A DNA stretch of 64,000 nt from assembly GCF_000472525.1 (NCBI RefSeq), contig NZ_AWZT01000002.1:204359-268358 (forward strand). Direction: 5' to 3'. Position numbers and translations under genes: made by a program. Source of the stretch: Paraburkholderia dilworthii. Lineage in GTDB: Bacteria > Pseudomonadota > Gammaproteobacteria > Burkholderiales > Burkholderiaceae. Position 1 is the stretch's first letter, and each line of letters begins with the position of its first letter. The notes beneath the pieces were generated by a model that was not told the DNA's origin, did not search any database, and worked only from the letters and a program-made list of their open reading frames with translations. Positions 53,991 through 61,648 of this stretch are shown in pieces.

Positions 53991-54770
53991 GATCAGGTGT
54001 CCTAAAGTTATAAGGCGAGCGAAGTTCCCCGATGACTAACCGGTTGAAAGCTCAATGGTGAGAAACTAGAGCGCCAGGTTGCTAATGGGCGTTCGGGATT
54101 GCAAAGGCGCTAGGAGAAGGTGCCGGTGTGCGAGTTCAGGCATGAGCGAAGAACTGGAAGGCAACCGGCAGGCAGGATGCTCATGAAAGCGATTTTCGGC
54201 AAAAGACGAGCGAAAACCGAGTTCGAAAGCCGTTTCGCCCGAAAAAATGTAACACGAGTTGCCGAGAACGGTCAAAAAAAACCGAGACAACGAAATTCGG
54301 TAAATGTTACTTCTCCGTCATCGTCTGTCAGTTTGCCATCGACTCCCGCGACGACAGCACCGCCCTGCGACCCGCGATCCGGGGCGTGGCCGGCTTCTCA
54401 TACATCGCATGAGGGTTCCGTATGGGCGAACAACTGCCATCCTCCTAGCGGGCCGATCGGCAGCGCATGAAAGCTTTGTAAGTTGAGGGCGCCGCAGTTT
54501 GCCACTTTGATGATGCGCGCAGTGCCGGCTCGGGCGAAAGCTGCTCAAAAAATAAGCAAAATGGCGCCTTAAACATTTAGGATGACGAAGTCCGAGGTGG
54601 CGGCCCCGACACCAAGGCCGCCCCGTCCAGTTCGAACGTCAGCAACGCGAACTGTTGACGTAAAGGCCGCAACCATTGGAGTTTTGTTGCCGACCCGAAG
54701 CGGACTCCCAGCTTTCCGCGAAACAGACATTCGATTTATGATCGCACTCAACGTCAAACTCTGAACAACC
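53991..54770. other. Long intergenic region
   Basis: About 780 bases with no supported gene. Several short frames exist on both strands but show neither ribosome sites nor recognisable motifs. A -10-like TATAAC on the minus strand near 54010 probably serves the 97-aa gene. The stretch 54180-54310 is rich in purines on the plus strand. Confidence 0.4.
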
Positions 54771-55283
54771 ATGGAACCTAGTATGCCGCTGCTGCGGCCG
54801 TCGGCTGCACGTGTCACCGTGGCTTATTTGCTGGCCGTAACCGCCGCGACTGGCTCTATCGTCGCGTCTCAGCTGCCACACGTGATCTCGCAAAGGGCGT
54901 CTGGCGGGCTGCTATATCCGCTTGAGGGAACGTTTGGCGTTCTCCTATCGGACTGTCTTGTTATCTTTGTTCTTTGTGTGCCGGGCGCGCTACTTTCGGC
55001 TCTGCCGTGTGTCGTGCTTTACCTTTTCGTCTCCCGCTTCGGCATTCGGAACCCGCTCTTTTACGTTTCGGTGGGTTGCGCGCTGGCGCTTCTCGGCGCC
55101 GCCACAGTCGTGTCCGCTACATCTAGTTTGACGTGGTACACCGATCCTCCCAATCCTCCGCCGCCAACGAGATTTTGGCACGAAGTTCTTTTGGTCAGCC
55201 CGGTGTTCGCTTTGGCGGGCGCGATTGCCGGCCTGACGTTCTGGCTCGCGGCTGGACGACACGTCTTGAAGAGGACGGCCTGA
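54771..55283 (+). CDS. Hypothetical four-helix membrane protein
   Basis: A 170-residue protein with four hydrophobic segments (about 15-35, 55-82, 95-118 and 140-162) and a short proline-rich loop (DPPNPPPP). No known domain is recognised. The ribosome site is weak; a second ATG four codons later is possible. It stands alone between the FtsZ-like region and the nuclease/cREC pair. It may be a small accessory membrane protein or simply an orphan. Confidence 0.6.
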   Translation: MEPSMPLLRPSAARVTVAYLLAVTAATGSIVASQLPHVISQRASGGLLYPLEGTFGVLLSDCLVIFVLCVPGALLSALPCVVLYLFVSRFGIRNPLFYVSVGCALALLGAATVVSATSSLTWYTDPPNPPPPTRFWHEVLLVSPVFALAGAIAGLTFWLAAGRHVLKRTA

Positions 55284-55571
55284 CGCAAGCCACATGAATA
55301 TTATTTTGCGCAGCCCGAATTAGCCGCGAAGGGACCTCCGGTTGATGGAGATTCTCACCGCGTGGCGAATGTCCCAAACTGGCCCGGCTACTGCCGGATG
55401 CGATCGGCCGGATGCCGATAGCATCGGTGGCCGAGACACGCTGGTACCGCCGACGCGACGTGCGACGTTGCACCGCGCATCGCCGATACATTGCCCCAGC
55501 GGCGCTGGATGAAAACTAGCGCGGCTGTGGGCAGGGGCCACGCCCCTCGCCGATCGATCACCGCTTATTGC

Positions 55572-55892
55572 CTAGTTCCGACGCTCGTCGCGTGCTTGCA
55601 GATACCCCTGCAAAAGTCCCGAGATATTCCGTGCGCCGACCGGATTGGAGCTGTGAACGACGAAGTCGAAGTCGGGAGGAATGTATCGTCCGCCGGCATC
55701 GAGGTCGAACTCGACCAAAGCCTTCACGACGGTCATGGCTGTATCGTGTCCACCGAGGTCATGGTCGAAGGATATCTCGCGAGGACAACCCCTCTCGGCA
55801 ATGATGCTCAACGCTTTGTCTGAGCTTCTGGCGACGACCCACGAGTCGTCCGGGGCTTGCCTGAGATCGTCGATGAAAAGTCGATAAGTCAC
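55572..55892 (-). CDS. cREC-domain (cyclic-phosphate processing receiver-like) protein
   Basis: A 106-residue single-domain protein with the pattern of the cREC family: YRLFIDDLRQAP at the N-terminus, ARSSDKALSII, and FDHDLGGHDTAM with the second acidic pair. These domains resemble response-regulator receivers but lack a cognate kinase; comparative studies link them to phosphate-ester processing in conflict systems. The start is GTG. It is 23 bases downstream of a PD-(D/E)XK nuclease gene on the same strand, so the two form an operon. Confidence 0.8.
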   Translation of the reverse strand: MTYRLFIDDLRQAPDDSWVVARSSDKALSIIAERGCPREISFDHDLGGHDTAMTVVKALVEFDLDAGGRYIPPDFDFVVHSSNPVGARNISGLLQGYLQARDERRN

Positions 55893-55915
55893 GTCACGGA
55901 CATTTCGTCATGGTG

Positions 55916-56965
55916 TTAGACCGGCGCAGCAAGCGAGGCGTGCGTCGGCGGAACGAGGAAATCGTTCAGCGCTGAAACCAGTGCATCGGCTTCGGACCGG
56001 GACAAGTACGGCACCTTGATCGTGCGCGCCCAGTAGAAGCTCTTGCCCGTGTATTCTGACACTTTCCTGAACGGCATCCCGCGCGGCGACCCACTTCGCT
56101 GCGGAACAGGCGTCAGAAATTCGACGTCACGGTAGAGGCCATCCTTGTCGTCGAGCAGCTTGACAGACGTGTTCCTGACTTTGCCGGCAGCGACGACGCC
56201 CGTCCACTTGTGCGACAAAAAAACGATGTCGCCGGGACTCAGATAATGAACGAATCGCTTCGCGTCGCCGTAGGCAGCCACACGATTCATCTCGAGCATA
56301 TCCCAGATCGCGTCTTCGTCGTAACTCCGGTTCGTATCGAACAGCACGCCCTTCAGATCGTGCGGATTCTTGTGCACGTCATAGGGCGGCGCGAAGAACT
56401 CGAAGTATCGTTCGTTCGCGATTTCGTAAATTCGATACGGAAGAAAGTCGATCGCGATGCCCTGACGCTTCCAGTAATCCACGGCACTGATCAGACTTTC
56501 ATCGGCGGCGCTGCCGATGATCGAAACGCGTTGCCTGCGGTTAAACTCCTTCGGCTCAAGCACGTGTTCCAAATCGAACGCTTCCTTGTGGGCCGCCTGA
56601 AGATCGGCACCGGAACCCTTGTATTGCTGATACTTGCGCCGCAGATCAGCGAACGACCAGCCCGCCGCGTCTTGCACGTATCTTAGCGCCTGATGAACGG
56701 CGTCATTTCCCGCCGAGCCGCGCTTTAGTTCGAAGATTGTGAGATCGCCGCACTCATTGAGCGCGTAAATATCGGCTTCGGCCTGATACTGCCGCTCCTG
56801 AAAGACCGGCATGAGCCGCGCGTCCTCGAACAGAACGCCGAAGAGACTGGCAGCGATCAATTCCTCCAATTCTTTCTCCCGCTTTCCGAATGAAGCGAAA
56901 TCCTTATAGGCGACGGGTTCGAGCTCGTCGATTTTTGCATTATTTGATTTCAGCTTGAAGAGCAT
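55916..56965 (-). CDS. PD-(D/E)XK nuclease, NucS/DUF91-like
   Basis: A 349-residue protein. Residues 30-105 form a nuclease core with EADIYALN (Asp65), TIFELKRG (Glu79, Lys81) and the helix HQALRYVQDA carrying the Gln-x3-Tyr pattern seen in RecB/NucS-type enzymes. The C-terminal half contains GDIVFLSHKWTGVVAAGKV, reminiscent of PUA/EVE-like modified-base readers, but this is tentative. ATG 56965 is chosen; the earlier frame adds 30 atypical residues. The pairing with a cREC gene suggests a two-gene defence cassette. Confidence 0.75.
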   Translation of the reverse strand: MLFKLKSNNAKIDELEPVAYKDFASFGKREKELEELIAASLFGVLFEDARLMPVFQERQYQAEADIYALNECGDLTIFELKRGSAGNDAVHQALRYVQDAAGWSFADLRRKYQQYKGSGADLQAAHKEAFDLEHVLEPKEFNRRQRVSIIGSAADESLISAVDYWKRQGIAIDFLPYRIYEIANERYFEFFAPPYDVHKNPHDLKGVLFDTNRSYDEDAIWDMLEMNRVAAYGDAKRFVHYLSPGDIVFLSHKWTGVVAAGKVRNTSVKLLDDKDGLYRDVEFLTPVPQRSGSPRGMPFRKVSEYTGKSFYWARTIKVPYLSRSEADALVSALNDFLVPPTHASLAAPV

Positions 56966-57122
56966 GGTGAAACCCCGATGGTCCCGCGGCATTTCATGGG
57001 TCACCCATGACCCGCGTCCGCGAAAAAGCTGAAGCTTAACAAATGACCCGCGCAATTGCGCGCGCTTTCCAGGCAGACCGCATAGCGAAATCGTGCCTCG
57101 TCGGCCCGCAGGAGGAAGAAAA

Positions 57123-57263
57123 ATGACGAAGCATGGCGCGCGGAAGCCGTCGAAGGAGCTCGGCGTCTCAGCGAGGCCCCTCCGGCACAGGAAGCACTAC
57201 GTCACTGGCTGGAGTGGCGTGTCAGTGTTCGAGCGCGTAGATGGTGTTTTGGAGGCGGCCTAG
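57123..57263 (+). CDS. Possible 46-residue basic peptide gene
   Basis: A short frame MTKHGARKPSKELGVSARPL and onwards, preceded by a perfect AGGAGG six to eight bases before the ATG. It runs antisense into the last 42 bases of the Shedu gene. The peptide is basic with no recognised domain. The excellent ribosome site is the only positive evidence. It could be the truncated start of a gene lost by rearrangement. Confidence 0.35.
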   Translation: MTKHGARKPSKELGVSARPLRHRKHYVTGWSGVSVFERVDGVLEAA

Positions 57264-58459
57264 TAAGTCATCGTAAGTGATGATGTCCATCATGTTTGCG
57301 TATTTGCGCTTGATGATTTCAAAATCGAGTTGCTGACTATCAGTCATCTTATTACCGCCAAGCTGGCCGCGGCCGACGATAATGATTGCCTTCGGATTGG
57401 ATATCCGGATATCCAATCCAGGAGGAAGTTCGGAGGCGTAGGCCTTCGTGAGGGCGCGCTCTCCGTCGACACCCCATTTCGATAAGTGGAAGAGATACTT
57501 CTCTGCCTGCATGACGCTACCGGTCAACTCGGCAGTCGGAATGTTGTTGCCTCGGTACAGTCCTTGGCGAAGAATTTTGTCTTCGAAGGGTTTTTTGAGT
57601 TCAATGACGTCGAGGTTCCCGCTCGCGTCCACTAGGCCGATGTCGATATACCGCTTGGACGTTTTACCAGGCTTACTGTAGTAGTCGTTAATTGTGATGT
57701 TTTGAAGCACCCTGATGTACTTTGGAAACAGCAGTAGAAGGAATGAAACCATCCGCTGTTGCCATTCTTTCTCGGACAGGTTCTTGCCGGTCAGCAGACT
57801 TTGTTGAATTTCGTCGTGGATAAGGCGGTACTTGAGGACCTCCTGTTCCTTTAACGCTTTGAGTTCCGACGGATTTTGAGCAGAAAAGGTTCCGTTCAGC
57901 GCTGACCGTTATCGAGGTACGACTCATAAAACCCCCGTGCATCCTTCAGGCCATCCACATACTGCGAGAGGATGGTGTGAACGCGTGCAGCAGCGTAGCG
58001 ATTAAGCTCATATGTGGTAGGGAATCTCCTGAGCAACTCCTGATAGACGGGCAGTGGAATGTTCCCGGCACGGCCGCCCCCGATAACAATAGGCTCGTCA
58101 TTATCGAGAAGATCGGAGAGTCGCTTCATAATTGAGACATTGCGTTCCGCGACAAAGACCGAACGCTTGAGCCGAAGCTCGCGGCTTACGAGGACATCTC
58201 GCTCGATAGAAAGGACACGGCCGGGGATTCGCAAGTACTCGTCTTCAAACGTGCCAAAGCGAAATGTATAGACGTACTCATCAAAGTCCGTTTTGTTGGT
58301 GGGCGGATTCTTGAGGTCCGCTTTTCGAAAGGAGAATACGCGAGATACCTCCGTGGACTTCCCACTCTTCATTTCCTCCCAGACCCACTGATGTTGATTG
58401 CCAAGCTCCGGCTGGTAGTCAAAATCGACGCCGGCCTTCGTGGTACGGAAATTCAACAT
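57222..58459 (-). pseudogene. sduA: Shedu (DUF4263) defence nuclease gene, split by a frameshift
   Basis: The first part (58459 to 57896, 187 residues) is the N-terminal region of an SduA-like protein and ends at a TGA. The remainder is open in the -1 frame from about 57905 to 57222. It encodes the DUF4263 nuclease: IDIGLVDASGNLDVIELKKP with the D..ExK site, GLYRGNNIPTAELTGSVMQA, KAIIIVGRG and the family ending DIITYDDLLGRLQNTI. Joined, they give about 410 residues, a normal Shedu size. The second frame has no ATG until 57752, inside the conserved part. So this is a decayed gene, a sequencing error or recoding. Shedu blocks phage by DNA cleavage. Confidence 0.8.
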
Positions 58460-58952
58460 GTTTTCCCTCAGTGCGAGATGATTTCGCGTCTAGTTGTGGC
58501 GTACCAAAGACTCTGGTTCAAAGTACCCATCTGAACGAGTGCGCCAACAATAGAACCGCCAAGCCTCCACAGAACCCGCGTCGCTCGGCACGCCGCCAGC
58601 GAAGGCTCCGGCCGCGCCCGGCGCCCGGCCCCCGCCCCGAAGTGGTCCTTCGACCAGTTCCAGAGCGAACCTTCAACTTGGCGGTTTATCCGTTGAACTC
58701 GTGGTATCAAAAGAGATTTCGACCGATAAAATCAAACGCTTCTGGCGATGAGGGTTCATAGCCTGCCTCAATGTAGAACGTCGCGCTGTCAGAAAAATGA
58801 AGACAAAGGACGTAAGCGTCTCTCCGTGTCACGGCGACCAGGCGCTGACCGATCAAATCTACTAGCCTGTCACGGAATCCTGTTGCCCCCTACCAAGTGA
58901 GACTCTCGCCATGCGCAACTTCGACCCGGTTATATACGGTGAGATGTTCGCA
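58460..58952. other. Right edge of the accessory region
   Basis: About 490 bases with one probable gene fragment on the minus strand (58707-58889) and a very GC-rich, low-complexity tract near 58600-58640. No tRNA gene, integrase or clear direct repeat matching the left edge was identified. Confidence 0.45.
58707..58889 (-). pseudogene. Short protein-coding fragment, possibly a truncated small gene
   Basis: The minus strand is open for 60 codons and reads coherently: IGQRLVAVTRRDAYVLCLHF then SDSATFYIEAGYEPSSPEAF and a C-terminal GRNLF. The composition is like the C-terminal half of a small globular or immunity-type protein. No ATG is present; a TTG at 58856 would give 49 residues. The upstream stop at 58890 suggests a lost N-terminus. 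Confidence 0.4.
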
Positions 58953-59834
58953 CTATCGCTCAATGCGCGCATCTTTTAGCAATCCGGCTACCAGCCTCGC
59001 AGCCGCTTTTTCCAGTGCTACCGTTTGCAACTGCTGCCGAATCGCCCCTTTTGCCTGGTCGAAAGTAGGGACCTCGGTTGGCCGGCGCGCATCCAGCTTC
59101 ACAAGCACACGCGCATTGTCGACGACGACCGGCGCAGGCGTCACTCCGCCCGGCGGCAATTGCGTCAGTGCCTGCGCTATCGGCAACGGCACACCCTGAG
59201 TATGTCCGTCGGCAACGGGCGTTCTGAAGCTGACCCAAGGCAACTCGCCTCCGACTGACTTGCTCGGCGCAATGCTGTACTCGCGGGCGAGCTGGTCGAA
59301 TGCCACGCCGGATTTCAGCTTTCCAAGGACGAGAGCGGCCGTTGCGTCATCCGCAACCGAAATGATTCGGGGCTTGTATTCATCCTTGCCGAGCGACGCG
59401 ACGATCTGATCGTACTGAGCCTTTACCTGCGCATCCGTGACCGGTTCCGGGTGTACGTTTTCTTTCAGGAAGAGCGCCGTTTCGGCGTTTGCCTTCGCCG
59501 CGTTCATCGCCTGCGTCACCTCGGGCTTCGTCCCATAGTGTCGTTTCTCAGCTTCCTGCCGGAACAACTCTAGTGCGACCAACTGCGATGTCAACGTCTT
59601 GCGCAGTTGCGGCGTGTCAGCCTGGCGCGACTGAAGCACGGCTTCGTCCAGCTTCGCCTGCGGGATCGCGACACTATTGACGATCGCCACTGTTCCGACA
59701 GGCATCGTCGCCGGGCCTGCGGTCGTCTGCGCATCTGCCATCGTTTGAGCCGAGATGGCTGCCGACGCCACCAGACAGGACGCGAGCATTGCATGCACCA
59801 CCGTCCGGAGCGTGAAAGAGGAAGTTCGTTTCAT
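58953..59834 (-). CDS. SurA/PpiC-like periplasmic peptidyl-prolyl isomerase of the TPS operon
   Basis: A 293-residue protein with a signal peptide (cleaved near AAISAQ), a SurA-like N-terminal helical chaperone region (TVAIVNSVAIPQAKLDEAVL) and a parvulin domain at about 175-265 (APSKSVGGELPWVSF, LTQLPPGGVTP). Its gene starts 2 bases after tpsB, so it is part of the same operon. It likely keeps the TpsA exoprotein unfolded in the periplasm or helps insert TpsB. Dedicated isomerases in TPS operons are uncommon. Confidence 0.85.
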   Translation of the reverse strand: MKRTSSFTLRTVVHAMLASCLVASAAISAQTMADAQTTAGPATMPVGTVAIVNSVAIPQAKLDEAVLQSRQADTPQLRKTLTSQLVALELFRQEAEKRHYGTKPEVTQAMNAAKANAETALFLKENVHPEPVTDAQVKAQYDQIVASLGKDEYKPRIISVADDATAALVLGKLKSGVAFDQLAREYSIAPSKSVGGELPWVSFRTPVADGHTQGVPLPIAQALTQLPPGGVTPAPVVVDNARVLVKLDARRPTEVPTFDQAKGAIRQQLQTVALEKAAARLVAGLLKDARIER

Positions 59835-59836
59835 GC

Positions 59837-61648
59837 CTAGTAATTCCAGTTGAGTGTCGCAAGGACAAGTGTCGCCTTGGGGCCAAGTGCAGCCGGCTGC
59901 GTGAGCGCCCGCCCGACCAGCGCCTCCGCAGAAAGCATCTGCCGATGCCATAACCACTGCCCGCGCAGCCCTGCCCCCGCACCGGCGAGTGTCGGGAATC
60001 CCGGCAACGCAATGAGGCTCGCTTTTCCCGCGTCGATAAAAATGTACGGTTCGATTCGACCGTCGCGCCATGCGGGCGTATTCACCCACGCGACCTCGTT
60101 GCGCGAGTACATGCCCCGGTCGCCCGATATCTCACCCGAGCGGAAACCGCGAACCGTATCCATACCACCGAGATACAACTGCTCGGAACCATAGAGCGCG
60201 ACGTTCGTGAACTGACCACTCAAGGTGCCGCGATAGACCAGTGCCGCCCGGCCTAACTTGGGAAGAGGAACAGTGAACGATGCGGTCGCATCCAGCTTGG
60301 TGAACTGGCTATGGGCGTCGTCACGGCCTATCCCATGTGCGTCGTGATCCGCTTCTAACCACGGCAGCCCTTCTGAGACACCAGCATCGAGCGTGACATT
60401 GCCAGGGGCATCGTTCAGCACGAATTTACGCAACCAGTTGCCGCCAATACGAAGTACCGCAATGTGCTGCGGATTCAATTCGATGTCGTTGATTTCGCGG
60501 TCGGTACGTCGCCATGACAATGTGGCGTCGAGATTCGCAATGCCGGCCTGCGTGCGATCCAGCGTATAGTTCCAGCCGAGAATATGGCTCAGCGTTCGTC
60601 CGTACATTAGCGCGCTCGTGCCGACTAGCTGCTGATATTCGGAATCCGAGAAGGTATAGCTGAATGTGTGACGGCCATACGGCATCGCAAACGAACCGAC
60701 GAACGCATTGCTGTCCTCGCTGTCGAGGAAATTCAGACTGATCGACTCCTGCAAGCCGATCAGGTTGTCCGCTTCCACGCCCGCCCGGTAGCGGGTTATC
60801 CCAGTTGCAGCACTGCCATAATTGTCGACACCCAACGTGTAGTAAAGGCGGTCCCCGGGCCGGTTGTTGATCGCGACAATGGAATCCCCCGGCGATTGTC
60901 CCGGCAGAATCTGGATTTCAGCCTGATTGCGCCGCAGCCGGTTGATCTGGGATACCCCCTGATCGATGTCTCCAAGGTTGAGCGCGTCACCAGGCGCCGC
61001 CGGGAATGCCCACTCCGATCCAGCGTCCGTCAGGAGTCCGCCACCGGCCGACTGTTCGTCCTTTTTGAGCCGCTGGCCTAACGGCTTGCCGTTCAACGTA
61101 TAGCCCGCGATGCGGCCTACCTGAACTCTAATGTTCAATATGCCCGACTCGAGATTCTGCGGGCCGAGGAACGCACGCGTCGTGATATAGCCGAACGATA
61201 CGAACGCATCAGTCAATCGTTTAAGCAGTACATTCAGACGATGCGAACCGAGCGCGTGACCGACGAACGGTGTCACGATTGCGTCGATACGCTTTTGCGC
61301 GAGCACCGTATTGCCGTCCACCGTGATGCGGTTGATCGCAAAGGCGGGTCCCGTCTCGACGATCTGATCGACTGGTGTGTCGGGAGGAACGTCGAGCGAA
61401 CCCTGCGAAGTCGGCTCCGGCAGCGCAATCGATGCGGGCGGCTGATTCAATTGCCGCTGCGTCGCCTGCTCACGCTGTTGATCGATGATTAACTGTGCGG
61501 GGTCCTGAATCGGACGTGCTAACGGCAGAGGTTGAGCGGGCGGCGGTGGCGTCTGCGCGTGGACGGCGACGCTATGCACGAAGACGAGTGCAACTGCGTA
61601 CACTATTCCCGCGCACTTCAGGCGCGGTCTGGTCGATACGGACTGCAT
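59837..61648 (-). CDS. Two-partner secretion outer-membrane transporter (TpsB, ShlB/FhaC family)
   Basis: A 603-residue protein with a signal peptide ending VHAQ and a proline-rich linker. Two POTRA-like domains follow (about 90-240; FAINRITVDGNTVL, then ESGILNIRVQVGRIAGY). The C-terminal 16-strand barrel includes the conserved VRGFRSGEISGDRG (the L6 VRGY/F hairpin) near 510. It exports the adjacent TpsA protein across the outer membrane. Its ATG overlaps the tpsA stop (TGATG), so the genes are translationally coupled. Confidence 0.93.
   Translation of the reverse strand: MQSVSTRPRLKCAGIVYAVALVFVHSVAVHAQTPPPPAQPLPLARPIQDPAQLIIDQQREQATQRQLNQPPASIALPEPTSQGSLDVPPDTPVDQIVETGPAFAINRITVDGNTVLAQKRIDAIVTPFVGHALGSHRLNVLLKRLTDAFVSFGYITTRAFLGPQNLESGILNIRVQVGRIAGYTLNGKPLGQRLKKDEQSAGGGLLTDAGSEWAFPAAPGDALNLGDIDQGVSQINRLRRNQAEIQILPGQSPGDSIVAINNRPGDRLYYTLGVDNYGSAATGITRYRAGVEADNLIGLQESISLNFLDSEDSNAFVGSFAMPYGRHTFSYTFSDSEYQQLVGTSALMYGRTLSHILGWNYTLDRTQAGIANLDATLSWRRTDREINDIELNPQHIAVLRIGGNWLRKFVLNDAPGNVTLDAGVSEGLPWLEADHDAHGIGRDDAHSQFTKLDATASFTVPLPKLGRAALVYRGTLSGQFTNVALYGSEQLYLGGMDTVRGFRSGEISGDRGMYSRNEVAWVNTPAWRDGRIEPYIFIDAGKASLIALPGFPTLAGAGAGLRGQWLWHRQMLSAEALVGRALTQPAALGPKATLVLATLNWNY

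Noticed and set aside
54120..54470. Plus-strand frame of 116 codons
   Set aside because: Composition is Ser/Pro/Arg-rich without a motif, the start has no clear ribosome site, and no neighbour supports it.
54569..54817. Overlapping frames on both strands (60 and 82 codons)
   Set aside because: Neither has a ribosome site or recognised domain; each looks like the shadow of the other.
40100..58900. Search for a tRNA gene or flanking direct repeats as attachment sites of the island
   Set aside because: No tRNA-like T-arm with cloverleaf partners and no convincing direct repeats at both ends were found by eye; a computed search would be needed.
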